Of a stretch of 64,000 nucleotides of DNA, positions 45,244-57,726 are shown piece by piece; the first letter of the stretch is position 1; the number at the start of each line of letters is the position of its first letter. The stretch is from Coptis chinensis. Lineage: Eukaryota > Streptophyta > Magnoliopsida > Ranunculales > Ranunculaceae. The stretch lies in NCBI GenBank assembly GCA_015680905.1, contig CM027378.1, positions 39,281,001 through 39,345,000 of the forward strand, given 5' to 3'. A program made the position numbers and the translations under genes. Below the pieces are notes generated by a model. That model made no database searches, was not told the DNA's origin, and saw only the letters and a program-made list of their open reading frames with translations.

Positions 45244-46523
45244 TTATTTTGGAAACACAACTATTTGGGTTTTGTCTTAGGCTAACAAGTTCAGAGATTG
45301 TTGCATGGAGGCTAAAATTTGGGTTTGTTGTTGCATGACAGATAGCATTATTTCAGTAGGTTTATCTATTTGGACACTAGTTGTTGGTGTAACTGGAACT
45401 AGGTCTCTTTAGTTGTTAATAGGTGTGTTTCAGTAGTTCTGGTTAAAATGGGATGTAACCAATGCTCTGTTCTGATTGTTATAAGTACCTTGTCTTTGTC
45501 TGAATGTATTTGGTGGTTTATTGAAACCTGGAGGCGGTTGGGTTTGTAGAACATTAGTCCATACAAAGTTTGGATGTTATTTCCAAGGTGCATTTGGTAC
45601 ATTGAAAGCACATACTTTTTCTGGTTGAAGTGATGATAGGCATGGGATCAAGAGAGAGCTGGCATCTATATGATTTAAACTCAAACAGAAATTACATGGT
45701 AAGGTATTTATGTTCATGACAGGATGAGGGGTTTGGTCTTTTTGTCTAGTTGTGAGGGCATCTATCTTTCTTGTGAGGGCTTCAATTAAAGTTTTGATTT
45801 CAAGATCGGATTTCACATCAAAAATACCACTAGCCTTAGATGTACTGGGTTGGGCTGTTCTGGAATTGTTTATATCGCCCCCAATGGGTACTCTTTTCAG
45901 GTTAGTTTTCAAAGAAAGGTTAAAGTTTCGGTTGCACCTCTATCCAAAAAATTACCATTACTCATGATGTCGAGGGTTACTTTGTGTTCTTGGAGAAGAC
46001 CTTTGAAGAAACATTAGACAAAAGTGGATTTTTCTAGTTTATGGTAAGGACGTGAATGGAGTAGGTCAAAAAATCTATCTCATGCTTCGGAAAACATCTC
46101 ACTCAGACTCTATCTAAAGAATTGTATCTTACTTCTTATCTCTTCTATTTTCTTCAGTGGAAAGTACTTCTTCATGAAGGAGAACACAACATTTTCCCAT
46201 GTATTGAAGGAATCAAACTTCTGAGAAAGAAGCCATGTGTGACTCTGACCAGCTAGAGTGAAAGAAAACACTCGTAGCTTGACTTGATCGTCAGTGACGC
46301 CCGGATGGTGGAGAATATTACATACTTCATGTATCCGGCATAGATGTTCGTACAGTAACTCGTGTTCAAACCCGTGAAAGATGGGTAGAAAATTGAAAAT
46401 GTTTGGTGGAATGCGAAAATCGCTCGTGAGCAGTATGAGTCGTATACAAGATGGAGGTCCATCTTACAACGGTGTGTAGAAGTTGGAGAGAGGTTCTTCA
46501 GCTTGCACTACTTCGTCAGCCAT
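45244..46523 (-). pseudogene. gag: Gag of arm 1 (Retrotrans_gag type)
   Basis: The start ATG at 46523 (MADEVVQAEEP) and the end at 45244 match arm 2's gag start and stop. The capsid-type domain lies at about 46300-46000 with the landmarks CHHPG, KLRVFSFTLAGQSHTWLLSQ and, further on, FMKKYFPLKK. The C-terminal half has KSDLEIKTLIEALTRKIDAL and a knuckle CNFCLSLNHIDAS whose last cysteine is missing. Multiple stops and shifts break the frame (near 46250, 46110, 45700 and 45576). No protease follows, so this is a gag-only element depending on others. Confidence 0.75.
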
Positions 46524-47018
46524 CTTAGTAGGTGGAGGACGAGAAATTGGAGATTATCTAGGACGACGTGATCTCCTACGTAAGTAAGTTTTATTCTCGC
46601 TATAAACTAATAATCTAAACAATTGGGGATCAATCCATAAAAACATACACCCCCAAACAGAATGAAATGATGCATGTGGAGTGTAAGATGCAGAATGATA
46701 AGAGAAAGCTTATGTAACCCATCATGGAACTTATGTAATAACCTGTTATATTTGAATTATCCAAAAGAGTCATAAGTTGGTAGTGTATGTCCTTCATGAA
46801 GCTCAAATGATGGGGAATAGGATGTAACAGGTTTCTCAACTACTGAAATGGTGGACTTTTGTGCTTATATATTGGGCAAAGTCTCTTTACAGGAAAAGTT
46901 TAGAAAATTATGAATAATCTCAAAAGCAATTGGCTTAAGTGCGAATTTGAGGTTTTGAAGCTGTAGATTGTCGTGTAGTCTTCAACACATTAGAAGTGAG
47001 ATGCATCCTAAATTGTTT
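46524..47018 (-). other. Segment between the CCHC frame and gag of arm 1, left of CACTA-2
   Basis: Non-coding. Near 46650 (minus) it has ATTCTGTTTGGGGGTGTATG, matching element A at 29886-29900, which places the CCHC frame and gag on one ancestral element. Confidence 0.55.
47016..47018 (+). repeat. Target-site duplication of CACTA-2, left
   Basis: TTT, matched by 52471-52473. Confidence 0.6.
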
Positions 47019-47159
47019 CACTACAAGAAAAAAGGCTTTATATCACTGTTAAAAACAGTGACAAAAAGTCTTTTGTCACTATTTCTTTTTTTTCCAAAAC
47101 CGTGATGGAGTGAGTCATTTATTTTTTTTCCCAAAACCGTCACAAATATTTGTTCCAGA

Positions 47160-47395
47160 CTAGCCTCTCTCTGCCATAAAAAATGGTAACAACTACTCAA
47201 AAACTGTCACAACAAATCATATCATTTGTGACGGCTTTAAATAAACGGTTATGCATTCATCCTTTTTAACAGTCATAAAACCATAAAAAAAAAATGGTAA
47301 CAACTGCTCAAAAACTATCACAACAAATCATATCATTTGTGACGGTTTTAAATAAACTGTTATGCATTCATCCTTTTTAACGGTCATAAAAAGTA
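47160..47395 (+). repeat. Tandem pair of about 112 bp near the left end of CACTA-2
   Basis: Two copies starting CCATAAAAAA(n)TGGTAACAACT and containing AACAAATCATATCATTTGTG (47209-47228 and 47322-47341). Confidence 0.8.
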
Positions 47396-50300
47396 TCATT
47401 AGTCATGACGGTTTGGGTAAAACAGTGATATGTATATATTATTATTTTTTATTAAAAAATTTAAAAAAAATGTGAATATATATATAAAAAAACCCCAAAA
47501 TTGGGGACCTACAATAAACTACACACCTGAATAAACTACATATCTGAATATGATCCATTAAATTTCAAGTAACACTTATATATATTGCTAATATCATTGA
47601 AATATTCCAATCCCATTTGATAACCAATATATATTTGTACTTAATCGTAAAACGTAATGAAATAAATAACACCTTTTGCCATCTTAATACCGTTATGCTT
47701 TACACGAGTACCAACCGCTAAAAGGTTCCTTAAATGGGGTTGAACATCCTGATATCTAACTCGAAGATAAAAAGGGGTAAGAATCATATTGTTACTTATA
47801 CTGTTTGCAACTCACATGATATAGAGATGGACGCAAGGGAACCACTTGTCGCCAAGATAATGAATGCGTAGTTGCCTACAACACACATGAATCTAAGAGT
47901 GAGCACATAATCTTAAACACTTGAAACAAGATTGCACACATTGTTCCAGTCAAATCTAGTAGTTTAAGCTACATGTCCAAACTCAAAAGCTATAAAACTA
48001 TAGAACTCCCATTAGTCATAAATTTTATCGTGTCTTTACAACTTTGTACAATTCCTCTAATCAACTGTAGTGTACTATAAAACAATAGAGTACTATAAAG
48101 TAGTAGAGTAATGAACTAGAATAAGATAAACTAACAAAGACTGCAAAAGCTATTTCAAACCATATATATACCATGATATTTGTAGCACATTGCGTTAATG
48201 GCAATGCACACTTTCTACTATGGATGTCATCTCAGTTCAATGGGGTCTGAAATATTTGTCCCTTGGTATCAATGGTACACACTACGTCTATGAATTAACT
48301 AACTACAAAAAAGAGCACGAGCCCATGCATTAATATTCAAATATTCACATACACAAATGCCCCATAACTTACCAATATTTCTGCTACCACAGCTGATCCT
48401 CGCCTACCTGTCGCATGTGGTGCTTCTTCAACGTACTTGTACAATGGACATGTGGGAACCTGTACAAACTGAGAAGTAATAATAACAACAATAAAACTAA
48501 ATATTTTAATATGACCCATTCACCGAATAATGCACAAGTGAACAACCATAACCAATATCAACACCAACACTTAAGATTTTCTAAATTTCGATACGCATAA
48601 TGAATCCCAACAAAATTACATACTGATTTGACTCAATGTAAGAGGTCAAACTATCCACCTCCAAACTCTCTACCTAAAAAATAGTACTCTTAGACATATT
48701 AACTCTCAAACAAGAAACCACCTCGAAGCAACACAACCAGACCAGAAGATTTCTTAGTAGGTATTCTCTTTCTCACCTTTGATTTATTTTAGCATAGAAT
48801 AAATGAGCATTGTTCAAGCTATAAAAAGCCTATATACAACTAAAAAATAGAGAGGAACCGTAGGGAAAAATGGTATAACCTAGTTTGGGAAAAGCATGTA
48901 ATGCCTAGACAATAGTTCCCCTTTTAAAAAACAAAATCTGAAAAGTCAACGTGGGTTACATAGTCCAACCACAAGCAATGAATGGCATTGACTCATGTGG
49001 ATATGCAAGAACAACACACTAGAGGCAGAAATCTATAATGTTTGTCATTTATCTTAGATGCTTAATTCTAGTTATGTCTACTGAACTTCATTGTGAGAAG
49101 GTCTAAAGTAATAAACAAACATGCTCACCTTCTATCATCAGGTCCAAAACCACCACCACCTATAGGGCTATGCCGTCTGCCATTTTCAAAAACAGGATAA
49201 GAATTTAAAAGCCTCAATTATTTTTTATAGATAAAGCAACAAGTTACAACATGTATTGTACCGAAGAGGATTCACCTATTAGTAAAGACATATATGATCT
49301 CACTTAAGTGAGTAGAATTCATAAATAATTTATCCATCAGTCAAAATAAGTACTAAGTTACAATAGATTAAGAAGAAAGGCCGTTACTAAAGAGAAAATA
49401 ATCAAAGTATTTGATAGACTATGTCCTAAAAATGCATTGAATCATTCATTAACCAACATGTTACATTTTAAGTGCTTAGAGGATTCTAGTTTGAATCTTA
49501 AGAAATTAAAGCAAGTTTCACTGTGTAGAGTAAACAACATCAAATAATTCCAAAGGACTACACAAAAGTAAGAAAATAAAGCTTCAACGAGTCAACACAA
49601 GCAATTTGAACAGAGTTCTCTAGGATCAGCTTCAACCCTAATGCCTCACCAGATTACTATAAACTGTTAGAAGAATATCCTTCTTCAATAAGTTTTCTAT
49701 CTAACTTTTGTTAGAGCACCAAAATAGCATATGAAGATCAAAAAGTCAAATGTTACTTCAAAATCAAAAGGATTTAACTATGTTGCATCAACCATACGTC
49801 CATACTATCCACTAGACAGAAAAACAAACATGCTAGACCACTAAATATCAAGGTCCGGACATCCCAAAAGAAATATAAGGGGAAAACAAGACATGACCCT
49901 TGCTTAACCAGCACCAGCACTGCCCTTGTCCTTCTATTAACATATAAGCAAACTCATTGTTCTAGTATGAAATCTATTGGTCACTGTAAAAACACATTAA
50001 TCATACATACTCAGATACTCAATGCTCCCATACAAGAACAACAAAAATAGTTATTACATTCAATTATAATCATCCACGGAATAGAGTAAAAAATAGACAT
50101 GATCGATGGCTCAGTAAATAGTGTTTACCAACATTCAGTAATAGTGCTTACCAAATAGTGTTTACCCACGAAGAAACCATGTTGCACCTGAACCACAGGC
50201 TTAAGCATTAAGGAAGCCATGACATTACTTAACATTTAAAAAACAGCTAATCTAATTCGCTTGACAACAAGTTCAGCTTTCAACCTATTACCCTAAATGT

Positions 50301-51224
50301 TCGGCATTGTTAAAAAAAATATTGTGTTTCTAACACCTAAAGTTTTTTGTTTCACACTTCCTTGAATACTCTGCATTCGTCTCTATGAAATTAATGCACG
50401 GGAACCATATTCCTAAAAATAGTTTTGCTCCTTGTTCATAATAATTCGGTTACTCAATAAAATTTCGGTAATATTCATGTTGGTGAAGTAAATTATTCTG
50501 TCTTTCTAACACCAAAATCAACAAAAACGTTAACCTGCAAACAATAGATAATATGAAAAATACAAAACTAGCATGGCTGCATGAGAAGGTCCTAAATAAG
50601 CAGTATATGCTGCCTTGAAGAGTAATGCAAGAGATCTTGCAATTACTACACTAACAACAAAAACAATACACCCATAATAAAGTAAAGGATAGTATATACC
50701 ATGATGAGGGTACGTCAACCACCAAGAAACTTACAATAAAAATGATTTATCTGTTTAGCTTACAAAGAAAGTGTGGATCATCTCTGTGCATAAAATATGT
50801 TTGTCTAATTGACATCCATGGCCCACTTATGTAATGACTATGAGAAGAAACAAAATGAAGCAAGAGAATTTTATTCAACCCCTTTTTAAGAAATCTAAAC
50901 GAGAAAACTGATGCAAGAGGACTGCATGAATAGTATGAGGTGTTGTACCATCCAAAATTTTTATGCCTTTTGAATTTAGTGCAAAGCAGAATATCTATTC
51001 TGCATAAAATAAGTGTCTAACTGACATCCATGGCCCAAGTATAAAATGATTATGAGAAGAAATAAAATGAAGCAAGAGAATTTCATTCTTTTAAGAAATC
51101 TGAACGAAAAAATGGATGCAAGATCCCATGACTAGTACGAGGCATTGTATCAACCAAATTTAATTTGCCTTTTGTATCTAGTGTAAAGTAGAACATCTAC
51201 TGGTATGATAAGGTAAGCCATTAC
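47396..51224. other. Interior of CACTA-2 with unassigned exon-like pieces
   Basis: Mostly AT-rich non-coding. On minus, 48455-48367 reads VPTCPLYKYVEEAPHATGRR between an AG and a GT and looks like an exon, but I do not recognise it. 47800-47690 (LLAVGTRVKHNGIKMAKG) and 49190-49140 (RRHSPIGGGGFGPDDR) are weaker candidates. A ~210-bp tandem duplication lies at 50785-51200, each copy with TGACATCCATGGCCCA and AATGAAGCAAGAGAATTT. Confidence 0.4.
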
Positions 51225-51620
51225 CTCTCAAATAGTCCAAGCTTCAAAATCACATCCGCTAAATTAGAGTTTACCTTTCCCACAAGTTGAAAAAGTTTTT
51301 TCCTTTTCATTGTAAATGTACCAGTTTTCTCCATTCCATCGATCTAAGCGAAATCAATTCGTGAGTGTTGATAAAGTTCAAGTTAGTTTGCCTTCACAAT
51401 TAAATATGATTAAATAGGTACCTGGCGAACATAGTAATCAAGAGCAATGCTTTGACCAAGAACGCTGCCAATGATACGAATTCCATCGATATCTAGATAC
51501 TGGAGCATTATATAGTCTAATCCGTCACGCATCCAAGTGTGAAGAGTTGGCTTCTCTCTCACCTCATACTCTATAATTACAGAAAGTGGTGGAAAGGAAC
51601 GAAAAGGGAAAGCTTGGGGA
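51225..51620 (-). pseudogene. Two exons of a DUF155/RMD1-family gene captured by CACTA-2
   Basis: Exon 1 (about 51620-51422, minus) contains YEVREKPTLHTWMRDGLDYI and LDIDGIRIIGSVLGQSIALD, ending at a CAG/GTACCT donor. Exon 2 (51343-51225) follows a TTAG acceptor and contains MEKTGTFTMKRKKLFQLVGK and NSNLADVILKLGLFER, ending at a GAG/GTAATG donor. These are the central conserved blocks of the DUF155 family (yeast RMD1/RMND1-like; in plants including organelle-targeted RETARDED ROOT GROWTH-type proteins). Both exons are free of stops and the exon/intron boundaries are conserved, so it was acquired as genomic DNA. The next expected exon, with YLRDEYEL, was not found. Confidence 0.75.
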
Positions 51621-52470
51621 CTACCTCTGAATTTGAAAAGGAATAGCGGTCATTCTCATTGAGAGATAGAACTTGAAGATTTTTTTATCCATGGTGAGCC
51701 GTCTTCCTTGTGCGAGTGTGAAGATGAGAGGCAGCAAACCCTTGAACAATTTTTTTTAGAAGGTATGTATTTACTAAAATACCCCTGCGAGTTGAGCGGG
51801 CTTGCTCGAATTTTTTACCAAAGTACAAGCGGGAAGAGCCACACAAAAAACAACGACCATTCAGCCCTTATACCACGGCCATAAGCAATCGTACTTCAAC
51901 AAGTGCCATTTTTTGGGTGTCGTAAATTAGCCAAATTGGTGTAGCCACTGAATTTTGGAGAGGTAATGAACACTGAAATTATTTTAGGTCTAGAATGAGT
52001 GAAGAGAGAGTCGCAAAGTGTTTTTTTTTTCTTGTTTCTGTACTTAGAGAGTAAAGTTTGAAGGAAGCTTGCGAAGTGTTTTTTTTATCTTGTTTTTGTA
52101 CTTAGAGAGTTTGAAGGAAGCGGGAGACAGCGGAAGTTGAGAGTGAACGTGGGTGTGTCATGTTTCGAATTAGTTGTTTTTTAGTGGAGTTGTGGACGCG
52201 TTGGACCAAAAACTACTTGGGTCAAATAATGGGTCAAACGGTTACTTAAGGGTCGGATAATACGTAACTATTTTAGTAAAATAGTCACAAATAGTTCTCC
52301 ACACATATACACATTCTTTAGAAAAAAAAACCATTTGTGACCGTTTCTAAAAAGCATGCCACCTAAAACTTTTTAAAACAGTCACCTTATTTGCTATTTA
52401 TGACCGTTTCGAACAGAACAGTCACAAATAACATTTTAAAACAATCACAAAAAGCCTTTTTCTACTAGTG

Positions 52471-52473
52471 TTT
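52471..52473 (+). repeat. Target-site duplication of CACTA-2, right
   Basis: TTT, matches 47016-47018. Confidence 0.6.
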
Positions 52474-53206
52474 AGAGTTTGAATGTGGGAGTTGAAGAAG
52501 AAGGAAGGTAGACTCTTAATGTAGTTTTAAGCTAATGAAGAACTTGAAAACATAAGTTGTTTATGATGGAAATGGCATGAAAACATTGAAATAAAGCATT
52601 GAAATGAAGATTGAAACAAATAACAAGAAGATAAGATTGATTAATTGATTGAAATATGCAAAAACAACAAGATTAAAAAGAAAGATATAAAGAACAATAA
52701 AGTAAAATACTTGAATTGAAAAACAAGACTAAATCCTACAAACCAAATGATTTGGACCCTAAAACAATGAATGCCTTCTCTCTCCCTGACTTTTAGATTA
52801 TATACCCCTACTTTTACTTTTTACTAATTTGCCCTCCTCTATTACTTTTGAGACACCTCACACTTCAATTTTTCTTTTGCTTTTTGATTTCTTCTTGACC
52901 AAGGTAGGTTTTTGAGAATGCCATATTTATAGATAAGGGCCTCCATCTCTAATCTTCTGATTTGAGAGCTTTGACCTTTTACTTTGACCATTGACTTTGA
53001 CTTTTTCAGCACATTTTCATAGCAGCTTCTGGTCTTCATAATAAGCGTGATTAAGGCTCATTTAGGTGCTAAGATGCAGCTTTTATGATAAGTGGTCTAA
53101 AATTCTCCGTAACCTGGAAAAAAAAACAATAAAAGCTATGAGTTGTATTTTCATTAAATGTAAGAAAGGTTGTAATGCAGTAATATAAGGGTAATAAAAT
53201 GCACAT
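52474..53206 (-). other. Arm 1 non-coding segment right of CACTA-2
   Basis: Downstream of the CCHC/acidic frame on minus. A-rich, with no recognisable protein. The frame at 52842-53039 is unsupported. Confidence 0.5.
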
Positions 53207-54270
53207 TTAGGAGCTGATCAGGTTTCTTTGAAATGGTTTCGTGGTGCCGTTTTCATAAATTGGTGGATTTTTTATGAATGGAGGTTGGATTTCAAGATGT
53301 GTTAATTTGGGATGGTGATGATTGGGTGGGGGTTTTTCACATGATCTCGAGGACTCAGAGAATTCTTCATTTAGTTTTGGCGTTTTCACAAGATTGTATT
53401 TCATATCTGCAATAGTAAGGATGTCACAAATTTGTTCCATCTATAAGTCTTCAACGGCCAAACTAAATTGAAATCCACTTTCCACCATAGATTTTATTCC
53501 CTCTTTTCCAAGCACTTTATTTTCTTTGTCCTCTCTGCCTAAATCTTCATAAATGTTCTCAATGCCATTTTCCAAATTTGCCAAATCCAATACATGCCCT
53601 TGAGTTTCTTCTGTTGGAGTTTTCTCATTTATGGGTTATGATGCATTAAGGCATATGAGAGAAACTGTGACTTAGGGCATATAGTAATCATCATAAGATT
53701 TGGAATTTTCACGATAGTCAAGTGGAGGTTGATGGAGATTTAATTGGTTAGAAGTATAATGATGGGCTTTAGCAACTGGCTTTGTTTTAGTAACACCTTG
53801 TTTTTCTTTTCAGTTGGGTTTTGGACTTGTGGGAAGAATATTAGTCTCAGATGTGATATCTCTTGAACTAGATTGGAGAAAATATAAAGTAGTTGCTATT
53901 TGCTGAGTTAGTATTGTTTACTTGGCCATTTCATGGTAAAGTTGGTCTGTGATACATGGTGATGTGAATGGCAATGGGTTTTGGGTGAAACCATACTCTG
54001 ACTGACCAGGTGGATATATGAATGGTAGTTGACTATTTGTGGTGGAACTCCATGAATTGTCAATAGGATTAGTAAACTCTTGAGTGTATGAGGTACTAGG
54101 GAAGTTCAAAATTGAGGTTCGTAATCGTAAGGATTTCCCGTAGTAGACTCGAATTCGGTATATGATGATGGTCAATGGAATAACCAGTGATAAGGATTAC
54201 CGCAAAAAGAACAAGGTTTTGGGTTTGCATTGTAATTCCATAATGGTTGCGATGCATATTGATAAGACAT
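53207..54270 (-). pseudogene. CCHC-knuckle/acidic protein frame of arm 1 (unknown function)
   Basis: Starts at ATG 54270 (MSYQYASQPLWNYNANP). The zinc knuckle CSFCGNPYHWLFH keeps C, C and H, but the fourth ligand codon is TGA. A frameshift near 54100 and four or five stops break the product. Landmarks in order are EFTNPIDNSWSS, a Q/P-rich part, an acidic stretch, GFQFSLAVEDL, a stop, then ICDIL, KLNEEFSESSRSCEKPPPN and LEIQPPFIKNPP. It is homologous along its whole length to 28447-29597 in element A. It lies upstream of gag in the same orientation, so this is an extra frame of a gag-bearing element. Role unknown; the knuckle suggests nucleic-acid binding. Confidence 0.6.
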
Positions 54271-54309
54271 GATGCTCAATCAATGATGATGCACAAATAG
54301 TAGAAATTC

Positions 54310-55000
54310 ATTTTTTTGGATTTTTGAAAATATTTGCTTGGTCTATAGATTATTATGCCCTGTTCAAAGGAACAATTGGGCACGAGACTAGGATGGATCT
54401 ACTACACAGCTCAGAAGAGTAAGCAATCACTTCACCAAGTGGTGTGCTACCAAGAATCTCACTCACGATGAATCTAGGGGAGTGGAGTGAGGAAGGTAGT
54501 TGGTCCACCAGAATTTGGTGACTGATTACTCTAAATCCTCGTGGCTATATTTTTGTCCTTTTCTGGAGGAGCGTGACTACTTTAGACTCTTGTTGATTGA
54601 TTTTAATTTTTTTATTTTGTCTAAGGCTTCAAGAATCAAGCAACATCCGATTTACCTACATTGGGGAATTACTTCCCAATGGTTGTTATGTGGCTCAGGT
54701 TCAGCCTTATGCGTGAATTTAAATTACAGTGCAAAAATTAAAATTCAAACAATCATGTAACCATGCTTGAACACACAAGGTATCCTCTTACATGGGCTTC
54801 GAGAAGGTTTAGAATTTACCTCTCAAGCCGTGCTTACACGCTGCTTGAGGAGAAGGCGACGTTAGTTGCCGCGTGATCTGAGAATCAGGCCTAACCGTTC
54901 AAGCGTTCCCTGTTTTAGGTTTCAAAAAAGGTCCACTTAAAATGTTTGTATTTCTTTCAATGTTTGTGCTTTCAATCTTTCAATCCCTATCTTTTCTAAT
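54310..55000 (-). repeat. Leader of arm 1, inverted copy of 55880-56417 and 57727-57790
   Basis: About 690 bases match arm 2's leader in reverse, for example AATCTCACTCACGATGAATC at 54455 and its complement at 56336. Non-coding. Confidence 0.8.
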
Positions 55001-55879
55001 GTTCTTTAACTAGAGTTAGAAAAACAAGTCCTAAAGCAAAAGAAGTCTACTTTCCATCCTTCTAAAACTCCGTTTTATCCAAGTACTAAACAATTTATGG
55101 TGAACCTCACATCAATACATTTTTATTTACTCAACACAACTATTACATCAAATGGCAGCGCCATCATGGATTGAATGAACAAGGATGTTTGGTTGAGCAT
55201 CTAAAGAAGGAAGCATCACTCTCACCCTTTCATTTCTTGTTTTTCTAATTTTCGTTGATATATTTCGTTATTTTTCATTACTGATCTACTATTTTGCAAA
55301 TCTAGGTTCGAGATTCGTATGCTGGAGAGGAGTTGAAGCTGCAGTTGGAGGACGGAGCAACTTGGCCGGGATCAACTAGGCGACCGCGCCCTAGCCGGAG
55401 CGCAACTGCCAAACCACTTCCACACAATGATAGCTCGTTTTTTCACAGATCATTCACTTTCAGTGTGTGGTTGTACAGTAAAACTCAGATTTTGTAATAG
55501 AGTAGTATAAATTAGTGGACTTTGTTGTAATAGATAGAGATTAAAAAAAACAAAAAAATGAGTTTTTGATTAGTTATTTAGATTGATGTGAGTGAAACAC
55601 TTGGTTGAAGTTGTGCAACTTACCAAGAGCTAGAGTTTTCATTACCTTGGGAAGTTCAAGTGTGCGTGGCGAGTCATGAATCATACGCTCGCGCACTTTG
55701 AATCAACATGGTAATCAACACTCTAATTACATTTAGCTCTAGTTAATCTAGGAAATCGATCTAATTTAGTTAATCTATTAGTCTTAGTATTAATGTTAGT
55801 TTACTTTTATGTTTTGGGCCCTTGAAGGCAAAGTTGTTTAATTATTAAAAACCCGGATTGTGGGATTTTTAAGTGGACC
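55001..55879. other. Spacer between the two inverted arms
   Basis: At 55148-55165 CATCAAATGGCAGCGCC resembles an LTR end plus primer site (ATCA-AA-TGGCGCC in element A), so this may be the 5' start of arm 2. A GC-rich stretch at 55310-55440 (with GGAGGACGGAGCAACTTGG) resembles coding DNA, but no homology is recognised. Confidence 0.4.
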
Positions 55880-56412
55880 TTTTCTGTAACCTAAAACAGG
55901 AAACGCTCGAACAGTTAAGCTTGATTCTCAGATCACGCACCAACCAACGTTGCCTTCTCCTCAAGCAACGTCTAAGCACAGCTTGAGAGATAAATTCTAA
56001 ACCTCCTCGAAGCCCATGTAAGAGGATACCTTGTGTGTTTAAGCATGCTTACGTGATTATTTGAATTTTAATTTCCGCACTGCAATTTACATTCACGTAT
56101 AATGCCAAACCCGAGCCACATAACAACCACTAGGAAGTCATCCCCCAATGTAGATAAATCGGACGTTGCTTGATTCTTGAAGCCTTAGACAAAAAATAAA
56201 TAAATTAAAATCAATCAACTAGAGCCCAAAGCAGTCACGCTCCTCCTGAAAAGGACAAAAATATAGTCATGAGAATTTAGAGTAATTAGTTACCAGATTC
56301 TGGTGGATCAACTACCTTCCTCACTCCCCTCCCCTAGATTCATCGTGAGTGAGATTCTTGGAAGCACATCACTTGGTGAAGTGACTACATACTCTTCTGA
56401 GTCGTGTAGTAG

Positions 56413-56417
56413 AGCCA
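56413..56417 (+). repeat. Target-site duplication of the solo LTR, left
   Basis: AGCCA, identical to 57722-57726. Arm 1's uninterrupted leader (54395-54405) confirms the insertion point. Confidence 0.85.
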
Positions 56418-57721
56418 TGATAACTAAGATTTGATAGTTGTAAAAATAGTGTTTATATAGTACTAAATCATGCTAATCATTCAATATATTATACTCTCTA
56501 AACATGTTGTTATATGGGAGTAATCGTTTTCAATCCACTATTGCTTGCACGTACTTAACACGAATTTAGACTAAACTAAGTATTCACTAATGAGAGTAAT
56601 AATATGATATGAAAACAGTAAATCTAAATGCTAAAATAGTGATTTAAATTAATTAAAGAAAGATATAGAGAGGGGTAATCCACAACACAATTCGATTGAC
56701 CATTAGGTTAGTTATCAAATTGCTTATTTGATCCCTAGTGAACACTAAGTCGTCTCAGATCAAGGTTCCACTAGCATTAGAGTTTAACTCCACCACAAAT
56801 ATTTTTGATGGTGGCTCTAAACTTTATTTTAACTCTTATGATTTTATCTCTAAACAATCATAAGAATCAAACTTGAAATGCTATTTACTAAACAACAACC
56901 AAACTACTAACAATCATCCTCACGTGGCTTCATAAACCCCTTCTAATAGAGGTTTAGCCTTGTGTCATTGGATTAATTAAACTAATGCAATAAAACAAAG
57001 ACAATAAAGTAAAAAAGAATTAAATAACTAAGCTTTTATAGAAGGTTTCTAATGGTGGCTACAAAACTAAACTAATTAACTAAACCTAAACTAAACTAAA
57101 GCGGGAGAAAGAGAGAGAACCCTAATTACAACTAAACTAAAGTGGGAGTAGTCAAGTTTTGTTTAGCCTTAACCCTTTTTATATAGAAGAGGGTTAAGGT
57201 TACATTTTCATGCATGGGCCAAAAAGGGGGACTTTGGGCCTCTAATGTGAGCCTAAAGTACATTAGGTTAAGTCTAAAGAGGCCACAACTGCTGGAAATT
57301 ACTTCAGTGCCCATTTCATCTACCTTTATAGCTTTTCTTGGGGTAGGGATGGGTCCATTAGAAAGCTTATTCCGAGCGGGTCATTTTGACATAAAGTAGG
57401 CCCGAGTCCAAAGATACGTCAATTTGAAGTTCTGTTGACTTTTATGTTTTTTTTCTACCCGAATTGTCTTTGGCATCCCAGCTTTGACTGGGCTTGAAAA
57501 GATTTTTTCTTCTTAATTCTTGGGCATTAAACATAGAACTCTCTCAGAAATCATCTTGACTTGTTTTCCATGCAAAATGGCATCTTCAAGCACATAAATA
57601 GCTTCAAGACCTGAAATATACAAAAACACGTAAACAATACTAACTCTTATTTATTATAAACATAATTGGCCTAAATGTAATACTATTAAGGGGTTTAAAC
57701 TACACTTTTGGGTGCTTATCA
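56418..57721 (-). repeat. Solo LTR of family B
   Basis: On minus it starts TGATAAGCACCCAAAAGTGT at 57721 and ends AATCTTAGTTATCA at 56418; 1304 bp. A perfect 5-bp duplication (AGCCA) flanks it and no internal sequence is present, so it is a solo LTR left by LTR-LTR recombination. A TATA box (CTATATAAAAAG) lies at 57186-57175. It is a relative of LTR B' (31916-33262). Confidence 0.88.
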
Positions 57722-57726
57722 AGCCA
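57722..57726 (+). repeat. Target-site duplication of the solo LTR, right
   Basis: AGCCA, identical to 56413-56417. Confidence 0.85.

Larger units (their letters stand above)
47019..52470 (-). mobile_element. CACTA-2: CACTA transposon carrying gene exons (5.45 kb)
   Basis: Left terminus CACTACAAGAAAAAAGGCTT; right terminus, read on minus, CACTAGTAGAAAAAGGCTTT; a 3-bp duplication TTT flanks it. Subterminal repeats with GTGACGGTTTT and GTCACAAAT occur at both ends (47040-47410, 52260-52470). No transposase is recognised. Interior exon-like segments include two exons of a DUF155/RMD1-family gene (51225-51620, minus) and two unassigned ones (48367-48455 and 47700-47860). It is a non-autonomous, gene-carrying CACTA. 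Confidence 0.88.
39175..55000 (-). mobile_element. Arm 1 (G1/H): non-autonomous gag-bearing retroelement, interrupted by two CACTA elements
   Basis: Read on minus from 55000: leader (to about 54310), CCHC/acidic frame (54270-53207), a stretch with TTTGGGGGTGT (about 46650), gag (46523-45244) and a long 3' non-coding region to 39175. The same order, inverted, is found in arm 2 (55880-61400). Removing the two CACTA insertions leaves about 6.4 kb. No pol is present. LTRs were not identified on either end, so the ends are where similarity to arm 2 or to F stops. Confidence 0.65.

Noticed and set aside
55310..55440. GC-rich coding-like stretch in the spacer between the arms
   Set aside because: No continuous frame with recognisable homology on either strand; kept only as a note in the spacer entry.
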